Below, piece after piece: positions 37,701-50,890 of a stretch of DNA of 64,000 nt. The stretch comes from Hetaerina americana (taxonomy: Eukaryota > Arthropoda > Insecta > Odonata > Calopterygidae). Numbering within the stretch: the first letter of the stretch is position 1; each line of letters begins with the position of its first letter. The notes under the pieces were generated by a model. It saw nothing but the letters and a program-made list of their open reading frames with translations, did no database searches and had not been told where the DNA came from. The stretch is taken from the NCBI GenBank assembly GCA_022747635.1, contig JAKTNV010000014.1:7520610-7584609 (forward strand), written 5' to 3'. A program made the position numbers and the translations under genes.

Positions 37701-40700
37701 ACCTCCAATGGTGTTGATGTCTCTTCCAAGAATCAAAATCCGTTAAAGGCTATCAGTTATCCCTAACAAATATTATATTCAACGTATCGAGTGAACTTCT
37801 TAATTGCTCTCCATTATTTCCTTCTTCACATCTTTGAACCTTCAGCTTACATTTATGTATACTGGAAAAGTTTTTCTCCTTCTTTCCCTTTCTTCCACAT
37901 TTTTCCAACGAATGAAAATTTCTACTCTGACGACGGTCCCCATTTTCTTCTACCCTCTTTAAATATCAACTAGCAACTCCATATCCTCTCCCACCGTATT
38001 ATTCTATTGTATTCATCCGATAAACTCTAATTTACACATATTTGTACTTTTGTCTCACAGACAATATTTCGGATCCATTCACCAACAACATCTATTTATC
38101 AAGCCTTTGGCCCCCAAAGAAGCTAGAATCATTTTATCTATTCCCATAATGTTAACATTGTTCCTGGTGGATAAATAGCATTCTTGCGCTTCCAAATGTT
38201 AAACATTTCTAAGAAATTACTTATAATCTATTTACGCTTTTATTTTGATTTTACTCCATTATTTTACCCTCAAACTCGTTTATATTACAATAACCTTTAC
38301 TTAAGAACAAAAAAACGATACTTCCTACTACCAAACTTTTCATGGAAAATATATTAACCCGATGTAAAGCATTACAAGATAAGATAAATGTGATATGACA
38401 TATTTTATGTAAATGATTTTGCAGGGAAAAAATATAAAAGATTCGTCCGAAGGACCCTCAATTCTTAATTCAATCACATAATCTAATAAAGGTGCTAATT
38501 TACATTTTTTAACCTGATTCTTTGTGTATATAAAAATAGTGTAACCTCTCACACTTCCTCATCTTAGCTCGAACAAGCCGACTGCCACGCACGACAACAT
38601 CGTAAAACTTTATTTTCTCCTCTTCTTTGCCTCCCTCTCCGTCTCATTTCCCCTTTTTTTACGATATCTCGTCTTCTCGTCACCACACACGACTCCGTCA
38701 CCATACCTACCCTCCAACTATAGTTTAAATAAATTAAATTGGAGAGATTCTTTCCGTCCCTCGTTGGCTGCACAATAGGTTTCCCTCCACCCACACCCAC
38801 AATTATATTAACGGTAAGAGCCCCAAAGTGTTTTCAATTGCAGGATGATGTGACGCAGCTCCATATGAGACTCTCATCCTGACCAAGGCCTTCCTGGCTC
38901 TCAGTCATCCTCTTCCTTATTCACTCAAATCCCCCTTCGTTATTCACGATTCCTTTACTATACTTTACTGTACTTCAGAGACTTAGGTCATGACTAATTT
39001 ATTCGTATTTTTCTATTCCTACCGATAGTCACACCTTTTACCGTGTGGACTCTCATCAACAGTATTTTAAGAGCCATAAGGATGCCTTAATTCATTGAAG
39101 CCACTTGATGGTTCCAATTTCGCCAAAATAATAGCGGTTACCTAAACTGTTGCTCTTTCTTCTCTCTTATACACAAACCTAAAATACGTCTTATACACAC
39201 ACCAAACAACCATGCAGTGCTTAAGGACGCTAGCTCACGGTATTTTTTATCTGAAGAAAGTTACTCTATAAGTCAAACAAATTTCCAAAGTGCAAATGTT
39301 GTAAGGTGTCAATGAAAACACCTGTGAGAATTCAAGAGAGAATTAAAGAAATTTACAAATCAAGAGATTAAGCCATGAACATTTGATCTCAATTCCCCTA
39401 CTTTTCATATATTTGTCATTATTTTCATAAAGAAAGGTATTTTCCATCTCCTTGTACTTATCTTTCATTCATATTCATATAAAATATACGCGCGCTTTAT
39501 TGCTATACATTGCTTTTAGTTGTTATTAGCGTAATTTTTTACAATACATAAGAAATGTTAAATTACATCCACTGCTTCTAAATTATCCAATGCGATGATT
39601 ATTGCATTCTTTACTTCAAATGTAAGCAGACGTAACTGATCCTATTTAATTTATTTTGCATCACGTACGTTTTTGTATGAAACCTTTTTGTTTATCGTGA
39701 ACTTTGCCGCTTGTATTTTTGGGCATCATAATATTGGCAATGTAGAGTGTTGACTAATTTCCTCACCTGCTTTAAAATAATTAAGTGAATACATGTATAA
39801 TAGTTCCTTAATCTAAAGACCACATTCAACTACCACGTGCCAGCCTCCGATCCCATTTTTCATGCCCTAACACACCACTAAATAATCCATCGCTCGTCCT
39901 TGGGCATGTACTCTGTCGTTCACTCCTCTTGGAGGGCCGAAAGGAGACGTGGGTGACTTGTTGAAGGGGGTGCAGCTGACTGATACCCGCAAGGGGAAAA
40001 TTAGAGGAGAGAGAAAGGTACGTGGAGCATAGGAAGCCGTGAAGGTTGGGTAATGAGTGAAGTAGATCCTGGGAAACGAAGTAGGAAGCCGAAATCTGAC
40101 CGGATTCTCGTTCAAAATCATCGGCATAAAAGTTTTATAAGGTCCTATGACCTCAACCCCTTAGCTTCTTCTCCGCTCATATGAGAGAATTGTTTACATC
40201 CCCCACGACGATGGATACATTTTTATCCATTAAACTAATTCTTTCCATGTTTAGTAACCAAGCCTTTAGGTTTTATTCTACCCACGCGGTCAATAAATCG
40301 CTCCCCAGTTTTCTCCCTGCTCAATCGTCTGAAAGATAGAAAATTCTCAGGGATGTTCGATGCGAGGTGATATGCGACGCCTGGTAGTTCGCCCTGAGGA
40401 CTTTTCTCGGTATACAAGACCGATTGGGGCAAGTAGAGTGGGTTTAATTTATTGGTTTTATTTCCCAGGGCGGGAGCATTCATGGCATGCATAGCAAAAG
40501 GAAATCCGGGACGTGAATCTGCTAGGTAAATGGAGGTCAAAAGTGCATGGGGGGGAGGTGAGGTGCTCCGGTGGGGCTTTTCTGGATGAGAAATATGCGC
40601 CATACGCACCTTCGTTCGAAGCACTCCTCGGATCATCCTTACAATCCCATCGAGGTTATTCTCACGAAGCGTGAGACTTATTCGATATTTTTGGAAATAA

Positions 40701-41052
40701 TATTTTGATACAATTTTTTCTCTTTTGCCGGATTCTAAACATGCACGATAACTCCGTTCGTGATTTCCAGTCCAATGTTAGGTGGCAAGGTCAAGAATCT
40801 TTCCCTTGCATTAGAAAGTTATGGTGTTGCGCACTTCCGTCCTATCTACGCCATTTATGATTGCGAAAAATTAGCCACGATATGGTGAAAATGGAACATA
40901 TTACATTCTGAAATTAATATTAATCATAGGCTAGGGAGAGTTATAGATTTTACAAGTGGAAAACCACTGTTATTTCCAGACAGTATTATCTATCTATTCT
41001 TGTGGTCGAAGGTTTCCAGCATATTTTCCTCCCAATTTCTACATAAATTTTT
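34773..41052. other. AT-rich DNA, no firm feature
   Basis: GC-elevated patches occur near 38.6-38.8, 39.85-40.1 and 40.25-40.65 kb. The last holds a 133-codon minus ORF (40235-40636) with mixed composition, no family and no clear splice context. It may be chance or an unknown exon. Confidence 0.35.
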
Positions 41053-42905
41053 CTACCCAATTTCTACATAAAGTCTATCTCTTATTTCCACAGCTTGGTC
41101 GGCGATGGTCTTCAGGCAAAAAAAGACGTATTGACTGAATTGACGATTACGGTACCCGATGGAAAATCCAGAAATGTAACACGACGGTATGATGCGCAGG
41201 TCAATTGATACAGGGCGGCTTACTGAGAGGTATACAGACGTGATATGTGTGTTGTTACAATTAATTCTGGTTAGTACTTTACTCACCTGATTAGCCATTT
41301 GTGCATCCTGTACTCCGTCTGACAAGCTGATTTCCTCGAGGACCATTACATCTTTAAAAATAAATAGAAAAAAACTTACTTCATCTTAATAAGTTATGAA
41401 ATAACTACCCTTCTAATAGGATAAATAAGACTATAGTTAATCAATGATAACTTAAAGTTTGATGCAACAAAATAATTACTTAACGAAAAGGCATACGATA
41501 CCATCTTCTTCGAGCTGATGATGAGACAATTCCATCCAAGCAATATCAGCGTTGTAGGGCTTTTCTGAGCATAGGGAATCCAAATGAAGACATCTTGCGC
41601 GATAAATTCACATGCGTGTAAACAATCAGAGCCATTATTCACTGATATTTAGTGAAGTTTAACTTCTTGAATAAGATGGCACACTATCATGCCTTTTTCA
41701 GACCATCTCGTACATATACTCTGTAATTAATAGCAATTTAAGAAATAACCCAATCTTGATCTCTGTAATACATTTTCAAAACTTTACAATGTAATATTCT
41801 GTCATGTCTTAAACAGTTCATTTGTTCTGCATGATCACCATCAAGGTGGAAATCCACACTCAAGAGGACCACGATATCGAAGCCGCACTCACCTCTTCCA
41901 TTCTCAGGTTTAATTCGCTCTAAGCACTCCATACGTCTCTCCAATGATAAATTAAATCCTCAGCTTTGGGCCCATAACATTTCGTCACACACTAATCACC
42001 TTGATTACGTCCATACTTCATTGGCCGACAGCCAGTGTGAAACCAAGCGAATGTATCTTCGACCATAAATGAGAGTAGCAAAATGGTGACTTTGTGTTTG
42101 AATTAATTAAAATTGGCTCATATTTCAGAGAGACAAAAAAATACGCAAAAATAGATACAATTACTAATACCCTACAAAAGAAATTATTTAGCCTATATCT
42201 ATACCAACGTAGTTCGCTGTCTCCGGCGTAACCTTATGGTATTTACAAAATATATTTAAAATGAAAGAATAAACTTCAAATCATCAGGAAATGATGACGT
42301 CCAATGTCACAATGCCTAGGTTGTATTTTAATTAAGTTTGTGTGAAAATACCTAGCTTCTTCTTTTCATTGTAAGTATGTATGTGAAGTTGCAAATTGAT
42401 ATTTAACCAATTGAATTTACTTAAAAAATAGATTATTCATTGCGAAAAAACTCCAACTGTTATAATCACCATGATTTTTTTCGTAATAGTAGTGCAGTGA
42501 AATCAGTGAACGTCGTGACATTATCTACAAAAAGAAACGATTTCATGGACTGCGCTCATGGCCAATAAATAGAAAATTTTATCCGAATGATCTTTTATCT
42601 TATCACGAGGTGCTCTCATACAATGGCTGACCCATTCAAGTCGCAATGATTCGAAATTTCAATTAATCCCACGAGATATCAGAAAGGAAATCACTCGCTT
42701 AATCTCTCATGCGTGCGATAAAATTCCGATCCCGCGCCTCAGGACGGTCTGAAGGGCTAATTCAGCCCGATCGATGTGGGCTTAAATGAAAATCCCTCCA
42801 ACTCGAAGAAAAAAAATCACCAGCCCTAGCTCTTGCAGAGTAGAAACAAAAGGAAAGGACTTACCCTCGTTCAGTCACTCGAAAATCGTGGTGACCGGAG
42901 GCCAT
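41053..42905 (-). CDS. Candidate five-exon host gene, 89-residue product, unknown function
   Basis: Five minus-strand open segments join in a single frame: 42865-42905, 41893-41936, 41502-41564, 41287-41351 and 41053-41109 (41, 44, 63, 65 and 57 bases). The start is accaATGGcc, a good initiation context. Donors are gtaagt, gtgagt, gtatcg (weak) and gtgagt. Acceptors two, three and four have clear pyrimidine tracts (for example tttttctatttatttttaaag); the first (ttggagag) is weak. The product is hydrophilic and acidic in the middle, with MECLERIKPENGR, NADIAWMELSHHQLEED and MVLEEISLSDGVQDAQMANQ. No signal peptide or membrane span is seen. The last segment ends in TAG but may instead splice onward, so the gene could be longer. 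Splice sites were chosen by eye with phase in mind. No family was recognised. Confidence 0.42.
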
Positions 42906-43290
42906 TGGTCCGTTTGACCGTTTTACTACTCTTCTCAATATTCTCCTTGCCCTGAACCACCACCCTACCTAGTCCTTTACGCTTCCGCCGGGCCCAGTTT
43001 CCTTCCCTCTCAATTCGCAACCTCTGCCCTCCGAAGTTCGTATGACTCTATCATTTGACCCTCCTCAAATACACTCTCTCAGAATTCTCCTCCTGTCCTG
43101 AATATAATACCGCAAGCTACGCTTCCGTTAACGCTCTGGTGTTTCCCTATGAATCAAAAAAAAGTTTCGCCTTCTTCCCTCGTCCGGTGAGAGAAACGAC
43201 CGTGCGCAGGCAATTTTTCATACAGGGTACCGCCGTAATTTTAGTCTACACAGCCATTGTAACGGTGCACACCTCTATTTGGTCCTAGCA
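42906..43290 (-). promoter_or_regulatory. GC-elevated segment upstream of candidate gene
   Basis: The segment immediately upstream of the proposed start at 42905 is GC elevated and purine rich on the minus strand with scattered CpG, unlike the AT-rich DNA beyond. That would suit a 5' UTR or promoter. No TATA box or initiator could be assigned with confidence. The plus-strand ORF at 43055-43288 is regarded as compositional. Confidence 0.22.
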
Positions 43291-45508
43291 TGAGATGCAT
43301 ACTTACTTCAGCCAGAACAATTTATTACGGAAAGGAGCACTATACCTGTGAAGCCAATGGAAATTCGCCAGCGTAGGTAATAAATATATTGAAAATTTTT
43401 TCCAAAAATCAGAAAAGAATAAAGTAGCATAGTAAACCCAATTTCATGTTCGGTCGCTGGCTGCATCCCATGTCAAATCATTTAAATGGCACATGATTAG
43501 GCTTTAGACTTGCAAGGAAACGAGTGTCGACAATCTAAATTTATTATGAATATTTGGTCGATTTAATCGTTGAATAATTTAATAAATTATGCCAACCTTG
43601 ATTTGATTATAAAGTAATCGGGAGTTATAATTAAACCTTTGAGAACGTATCTACTGTATACCTACCACAATTTACAAAGGGCAAATGTCCTATTTTAGTT
43701 AAACATAATTAAAATTTTCCCAAATTTTACGTTTACCCAATGTCCCACGTATCTCAATATCACGTTTTTTTAAAATAATTCTCTAATGCAAAATTAATTT
43801 ATTAAAATTCCGTTCAAAATCTCTCCGCAAAAACAAATGTGAGATGCCAGATTTATATAAAAGCTTAAATGCACATTTACATGTATCTCATTTGAAAATA
43901 CAAGTTTTATACTAACTACAAATATTAGAACGAGCATATATCTTATTATTTGATTAAATTATATGATTGCGCAAAGAGTATATTAATGTGACTGTTCAAT
44001 TGTATTGTACAAATCTGACCTTATTCGATAATTTAACATTTTACAGAAATTGAATAGTTATTCAATCTTTTAATTAAAGGCAGTGGATTTGACACCATAA
44101 TACAATTATTGGTTTACGTTTGTGTTATCCACTAATTCAAAATTTCTGAGTTTAAAGAGAAATATCATCATTTTATCGCAAAAACTGTTTAAAATACTCG
44201 ATCCATTGTTTTAAGTTTGAAATTATGTTTTTGATGTGTTTCTAGCTCCTCAAAATCATCCAAAGTAGTCCAGCTTTCTAAAAACAGTATTTATTACATA
44301 TCTCAATAGTTTTGTCTCTAGGGAAAAACTTCAGATTATTTCCAGGGGGAGTGAATGGAAAGAATAAATAAAATAAGTAAGCTGCGAGCATGGATTTTAG
44401 GATATGAATCAGAGGATACTAAATAGAAAGGGTATTAGTAAAGAAATATTTATGTGAGACAAGTACTCAACATTTGTTCGGTAGGCATTTCTCACGATCT
44501 TCATTGTAGTTTTAGGAATGAATTGAATATCAAACTTGGAAGTTTGAAGTATTTTGTCAGAAATTAACCTGATCCTCAATTGTTAACATTCCTTCAACGC
44601 CTGAGATAAATAATATATTTTCAAAGTTTCAATCATTAAATACACTAGAGAATCGAGGGATAAAATAGTTCAAAGAAACACCTTTGGAAACATCAGTGGA
44701 AACATCCACAGGAGCAACCAAAGTTCAGTTAAATCTGCAAATTAATGGAGTAAAAATTACACCAGTGGTATACTCAACAATAAATTGCTTCAACTTCATG
44801 CTATGAAAATTCTCACCATTTTTTTTGGAATTAACCTAGCCACTCAGTCCCCTATGTACCCAGAACAAGCTCTCATCTTCCTTCTAGACTTTAGTCATTC
44901 ATTCGCTCAACAAATACGCACACCGTTCGCAAACCTGAGTCCACCCCTGGACGAATGCTGGTCAGAAGTTCCCAGACGGGCGAATAAATTTATGCAGCGG
45001 CTGCTAAGGGGACCGTGGTGAGAGTTTGTAAGGCCTGCGCCAGAATGTCCGCCAACTGCAACTCCTGCTGTAATTAAAAAATTGAAGCGTCAAGCGGGAA
45101 GATAATAGAATTATAACTGCAAATTTTGCTGATCCTTGAAATGAAGGTCAAAACTGCCCAGAAAAGGAAAGAAGTGAACAAATATTCTTTAATTTTTCAT
45201 GAGAAATCAATGCCAGGGAATTATTTAATGCCCTCAGGAAAATCTGTATTAATCCCGCGCCTTTTTGAACAAGATTGGTGGATTGTTTGAGTCATTTTAA
45301 ACTCTTAATTAATATTAATATGATAAACATTATATCGTATTGTAAAAAGTATACTTTGTTCTTCCACATATGCTGTTTATACGGCCATCATATCCATTTT
45401 CAAATCAATCCCAAAGAAAGGCACTTCGAAATGGAAAATAATTCTCTTTCTGGGGAATTTATCTCGTAAAGTGACCAGAACCTTTCAAGGCAACCTAGAT
45501 AAAATAAG
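43291..45508. other. AT-rich DNA without recognised feature
   Basis: Low-complexity AT-rich sequence with only short ORFs. The 44785-45021 plus ORF has no known motif. Confidence 0.45.
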
Positions 45509-45831
45509 CCTTCTATAATAAAGTCAACTTAGGGAAACTTTTATCTAACAACACGGACAAAATTCCCAACATGGAAAAGAGTGGAGTGCATAAATTGTAT
45601 TGTGAGTTCTCTACTTTTTATATTGGACCAACCGGGGGGGAATTCAGTGAACGTGTGAAAGAACACTACAACTGTTTCAAAAACAGAAATCCGTCCTCCT
45701 ATTTTGCCAAGCACCTTATGGACAATAACCAAGCTAGTGACTTTGTCCCTAAGATTCTAAATTTAGAGAAGAAAGGCTTCAGATTAGATGCCCCGGAACG
45801 TTTGAAATTTTCCAAGAGCAGTCATCATTAA
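45509..45831 (+). pseudogene. Penelope-like GIY-YIG endonuclease fragment
   Basis: The frame reads LGKLLSNNTDKIPNMEKSG, then VHKLYC, FYIGPTGGEF, RVKEHY, FAKHLMDNN and LNLEKKG before a stop. This matches the C-terminal GIY-YIG nuclease of Penelope-like elements, which nicks target DNA for reverse transcription. The GIY block has decayed (GVH instead of GVY/GIY), while YIG, the Arg of the RVKEH block and the C-terminal LE-K motif remain. The ORF from the first Met is 86 codons, but the similar frame begins about 60 bases earlier. It lacks the reverse transcriptase, so it is a dead fragment. Confidence 0.8.
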
Positions 45832-46026
45832 GATACATTAGTTAACGACCTGACGTATCCCTACCTCCTCGACCTCCCTCTCACCCCCCCTGACGCCGTA
45901 CCCAACCGCCCTCGCCCTCTCCCCTCATACACACACACCAGTTTCCCTTTTCTTTTCCCTCCTCCTACTTCAACAACAGTTACCCTCCTCTTCTCTGTCT
46001 TCTATGTAAAATTGTGTGTATTCTGT

Positions 46027-46070
46027 ACTTAACCTGATGATGACTTTGTTAGACGTAACCTCGGTCGTGA
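46027..46070 (+). ncRNA. Degenerate hammerhead-ribozyme-like motif in Penelope tail
   Basis: Penelope-like elements are known to carry minimal hammerhead ribozymes near their ends. Here ctgatga (core CUGANGA) is followed by a stem-loop with one mismatch, then gtaac in place of the conserved gaaac, then acc-tc-ggt as a minimal stem III and c as the cleavage-position base. Flanking ttaac and gtgaa can partly pair as stem I. The altered GAAA and an extra base after CUGAUGA suggest it is inactive. Confidence 0.4.
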
Positions 46071-46115
46071 ATAATAAAATATAAGTTCAGGAACAAATTA
46101 TTTTCTTTTACAATA

Positions 46116-46156
46116 TGAATCGCTTCCACAAAGTGGTGCCTCAAACCATTCTATTA
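46116..46156 (+). repeat. Penelope-like terminal segment
   Basis: The segment atgaatcgcttccacaaagt and following matches 514-554 in inverse orientation with about three differences. It lies about 45 bases after the hammerhead-like tail and likely marks the conserved end of this family. Confidence 0.6.
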
Positions 46157-46160
46157 ATTA

Positions 46161-49060
46161 TATCGTATTATTATTTTTATTTAAAGACGGACTCCACATT
46201 CTTATCTTAACAGATACTTCCTAATTTTTTATGCAAAGATGTTGTACGTCTACCCCTACTTAATTGAAAATCATATACCTAGCAGTTAAAGATTGGGATC
46301 TAAAGGGACTGCCCCAAAAATAAAGAGATAGATATTTCCCCACCGACGCGGAAACCTGGAGTGGGACAATTTGCGACGAGAGGGTGGTGAATCATGGAAA
46401 AGCAACGCCAGCCGTGTAAGAGTTGTCTTCGGGCCGGTACAGTATGCAGATCGCTGCTGGAATGAACCCATGAACTAGGGTCGTGCCACGAATTCACGAT
46501 GCCACGTTCCATGGAGCAACCACACGGGAAAAAGTTGAGTGTTATGCTCGGAAAATCGGGTTCAGGAGATGAAGTAATATCTCAAAAAATTGTTTTTTAC
46601 CAGCAAAAGATGCTCCGGGAGAGAAGTGAGGAGGTTTACGACGAGTAACGCACTAAACGTCTGTGAACGCCACAGTGTGACGAAAATATGAAAAAGGTGA
46701 GTGTCAAGCTCAATGCTCATTAGAGCTGTAGAGCAAGAATGTTAACATTAGAATGCAATATCCAAAAAATCACAGTTTATCATATTCTTAGGAAAGATTT
46801 AGCCGCAGAGAAAGGTGTGATGTAGTATGGGTCCCCAAATTGCGGTTGGAAAATGAAAAGGCTGATAATTCTTCTGAAATGTTTTGTGGGCAATACTTTG
46901 AATCTATTTCTGATGAAAATTATTACATAGCCGGCTTAAACGTTTAGCTATTTCAAAAAAATATTTTATACGTTATTTTATTGAGCTATAAGTGAGATAT
47001 CGGACTGATGTGTAGTGATAAGTTAATTGATATGTATCATGTTAGGAAAGCAAAGTTAATGATTTAAATTATGAAATTCAACCAATATTATGTTTAAAAT
47101 ACGAAATGAAAGTTCATCAATACATGTTGCCTAAAACCAATATTGATCAAATATATGAAATCGATTGCGTCATAACACATTTTAAGAAGCAGGTGAGTAG
47201 AAAAAATAGTTTATTTTGGGACTTTCATAGAACTAGTCCTTAGACATTACAGCAAATTAAAGCAAGCGCAATCTCTATGACGGTATAAATAGATATTTGT
47301 CAATTTAAGCTACAGTGATGCAGATTCAATAATACTTTTAGCCACTAATTTTATAGGATTGAATGTTGGTGATTTTTGTTATCATCAAGCAAATTGAAGA
47401 CAACAGAGGAACTAATGACTTAAACCTTAGGTCAATGACCCATGCATATGCATGTAAATACCATTTTTAACAATCGACCACTTCACGGCTCTTTCAAGAT
47501 TCTTGTGCATAAAATTATTTAGAAAGATTTAATGAATTTCCTATTCATGGATGATCATAAAAGTTTAAAACAACATTCCAATACATTTGTACTTAGTCTG
47601 TCTGCTTCGACTGCCACCAGGAAAAAAACATTATATGTAATCAATCCTAAGAATCAATTCGCTCGATTAATGAATGTCCCAATATTTAGATATAGAATAG
47701 TAAATACAGAAGTAATTCCCAGCAAGATATTTAAACAAACCTGTAATATTAATCTGAAATTACTCCAGCCATTCATTTAAAGAGTAAAATAATTGAACGA
47801 TATGAGGTAAACCACATATTCTAACCTTGGGCATGGCGAGGTTTAAGCATATTGGTGTACTTCTCAGTAACAATCAAACGGGTGTAAAATAGATTCGCTT
47901 GCTCCATCAATAAGTGTTAAGTGATGGATAGAGTGTCGCAATTATTGATGAAATCATTCTTCTTTCGGGAATTTCCGTCACGTAGGTGAGTTGATGGACA
48001 GCTGCTTCGCCCCCAGTCCTGGAGGCGTCTTCAGGTCGAAGTGATTTGCGTTGTTAGTTTTAGTTTAGTTTTGAAGGTCTTTATTTCCGTAAAGTAAAGC
48101 TTACAAGATATAAATGCATATAAAATGGTTAAGGTAAACCAAAATAAAGATATGTTGAACCTCTAAACGATCAAAGAGACAACATTTTGTTCTAAAATCA
48201 AGTTATCACCTGTAAAGAGGCAACAAATCTTAGCGAAGTCTTAACTTGGAAAATTATGACAACAGTTTCGACTACGTTGAATAATGGCACAGGTATCAGA
48301 GAAAGCATCCAGCGGCCGCAAATTTTCCCATGTAGTTCTTACCATTTAACTTCACATAGGAAATAAAATAAAGTTTCAGGTCAAAGCTTTAACATGTTGG
48401 TATTTCCGCATGCTCGTGAGTTGAAAACATATGTACACTACTAGAGAATTTGATTTTTTGAATGAACTTATACTTCTTTTGTAAACATTTTATCGTCATA
48501 GCATACAATAGTTTTAATAGTGTAATCCTTTTATGTATTTGGCCTCCAGAATTTGGTTTAATACCCAAAAATCATTTCATTTCCGTTTGAAAAAATACGT
48601 CATGCGCTGAATAGCATTTTCAAAATATTTAACATTAACGGAGAGAGAAAAGCGATTTATTTTTTCAGTCAAAGGGAAAATTAATGGACAAATAATGCTT
48701 ATAACAAACATATAAACTTTTCAGTAATTTGTGTCAGATGCTTGCGACGGCGTAAAGTGTATCAAGGAGAATGGGGAGCGGATATGTAAATTTAGAGAAA
48801 GACCGTGGATGTTTGGACGCAAGAGCCTCATTGTCCTTGTGCAATCCAGAATTTCCGACCAGTTTAAAACTTTTAGTATGACCGTGCGTTTCGGCAAAGC
48901 AGAAGAAAAGGGAGGGAGAGCCATTTCGAGTGTTTGTCCAGGGCAAATAAATTTGATTTCCAGCGTGCACCTATCCACAGAATTGGCAGCGTCTATCCTC
49001 TTATAAACCCTCTCTCAGCGGAAGCCCTTTCCGCCTTCTCCCTGACTCCCGATTCCTCCT
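46161..49060. other. AT-rich DNA without recognised feature
   Basis: A slightly GC-elevated patch at 46.3-46.6 kb has short overlapping ORFs with no motif. The rest is AT rich. No exon with good splice borders was found. Confidence 0.4.
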
Positions 49061-49067
49061 ACCCCCT

Positions 49068-49136
49068 CACAAACACACGCACACACACGCACGCCCACGT
49101 GCACGCACGCACGCACACACACACACACACACACAC
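49068..49136 (+). repeat. Compound CA/GCAC microsatellite
   Basis: Iterated acacac with cgcacg interruptions, ending in a short CT run. The surrounding plus ORF (48934-49416) is inflated by this repeat. Confidence 0.85.
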
Positions 49137-50099
49137 TTCTCTCTCTCTTCGATCCTTAAAGTCAACCACCTACCGTCAACCCTACCCCAATCTCATGCTA
49201 GGTAAGAAACACACAGACAAACGCACTCCAAAGTGGAAATTATTCATAGGACGTAAATCTCTTTCATTCGATACCTTTGCGCCCGTGATATGGACTGTTC
49301 TTTTCACTCAACCTTCCATGCCTTGCATTTCTCGTACGAATTCCCAGAGTATTTGCGGATATGACCAACCGTTTCATGCCCATGCGATCAACTACAGCAA
49401 TACCCTTAGTGGCTAAAAATAAGAAATTACCGTCATCTATGAAGTAGCTATTTCATAAGGAAATATAAGGCTGAAACAGGCCAGGAGGTTGCCTCGTTAA
49501 AAATGTAACTAATAAATCATAAGTTTTTCAAATACTAAACCTTTTTTTAACATTTTCAAAATTCTAAAAGTCACAATTTTTAATTAACTTTCTCAGATTA
49601 TCAGTATAATTAAAAGGATAAATTTTCAACGTTCTAAGGAAAAGAAAGGCCATAACTTAATCGCATGTAAAACAAAAGAAATTTGATGGATAGAAATATA
49701 GTGAATCAAGCCTGTGCAATTATAAGAGCATCACAGAATAAAGAAAACCGTTCGTTATAGTGGTACGTATTGAATGAAGGTTATGAGAAAGAACATATTA
49801 AAGCTTTTATTTGATGATTCCAGGAATGGCCACTTAAAATTAGGAAACTCATAAAAAATATTCCTCAGTGGCGATTTCTTTTTAAGGGAAAAATATTTCG
49901 GGGCGGGATTGAGGTCTACCTAGCGAATGACAAAATTTGCCCTCTCCCCGTTTTACAATAATTAGCCTAAAAAGATATGAAAATTTAAAAGCGAAGGGAA
50001 AACTGAAAACATTCTAAAATAAACACTTTATGGTGACTAGGTGTAAGACAAATTCGATGAAATAGTGCGTAATCTTTGGTCCAAACTGTGGGGTTAATT

Positions 50100-50890
50100 A
50101 TTCACAGTTTGAGAGGAAACGGTGACCAGGACAACACAAACACGTCCTCTCGCGGTAACACACTACAGTCTTTAAACAATAAAATAAATAATTTCTCCGC
50201 GGAGCAGGAGCGATTCGTCAAAAAAATGAGTGCCCAATGTGTTCCCTCCGGGAGCAAGTGAAGGCGTAGTGGAGGCACAAGAAAGGGGAGAGACATTGCT
50301 CGGCCGAAGAAAACGCTACGGCCGCCTTTAACCTTCCACGATGTCGTCAACGTCTCGACGTGAATTAAAGATGTCAAGCGTCGTGTCTTTCGAATATTCA
50401 TTATGGGAGCATAAAAGGAAACTTGAGTTGCGGTGAAAGGTTCCCTTCAATCCATCCGACTCCTCGACTTTAACCCACCCGACTCATTCTGTAAGCCATT
50501 TTATTCCCCCTCATCCTCCCACGTCGATTTCACCCAGATCGCGAGCGGGGTTTGGGTGGTCGACAGGGAGATGGAATGGTGAAGTCGGCATATGTGTGGG
50601 TGTTAGCGCTTGTGGGGGAGAAAGAGAAATGCGCCCACCAAATAGGTATCGCCGGTATTTCGAAATACGCACTTTTAAGTCGCCTTGCGGGGCGAGCGCG
50701 GGGACGAGATACGAAGACGGAGAGTGGAGATCGAACACTAATCACGGAGATCGATACGAAATCATCTGTCGTGAGAGCTTCCGATATCTACCTTCTGTCC
50801 ACTTTAATACCCATCATTTTCCGTTTCGTTCCCTTCCCTTTGGGAATCTCCGGGTGAATAATTCAGTCTCCGACGCGTGTCGCTCGTGTT
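50100..50890. other. CpG-rich island
   Basis: GC-elevated sequence with many CpG (for example gcggggcgagcgcggggacg near 50690), open in several frames on both strands, none with a known domain. It could be a promoter-type island for an unseen transcript. No start or splice site could be chosen. Confidence 0.35.

Larger units (their letters stand above)
45509..46160 (+). mobile_element. 3' end of a Penelope-like retroelement
   Basis: The order is a GIY-YIG endonuclease remnant, a C-rich untranslated stretch (about 45840-45990), a hammerhead-like tail with an AATAAA-like word, and a terminal segment also found inverted at 514-554. The upstream reverse transcriptase is absent, consistent with the 5' truncation common for these elements. 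The right boundary near 46160 is estimated from the end of similarity with the 0.5-kb copy. Confidence 0.75.

Noticed and set aside
40235..40636. 133-codon minus ORF as an exon of the 41-43 kb gene
   Set aside because: Mixed composition is suggestive, but no acceptor, donor or phase link to the proposed exons could be established.
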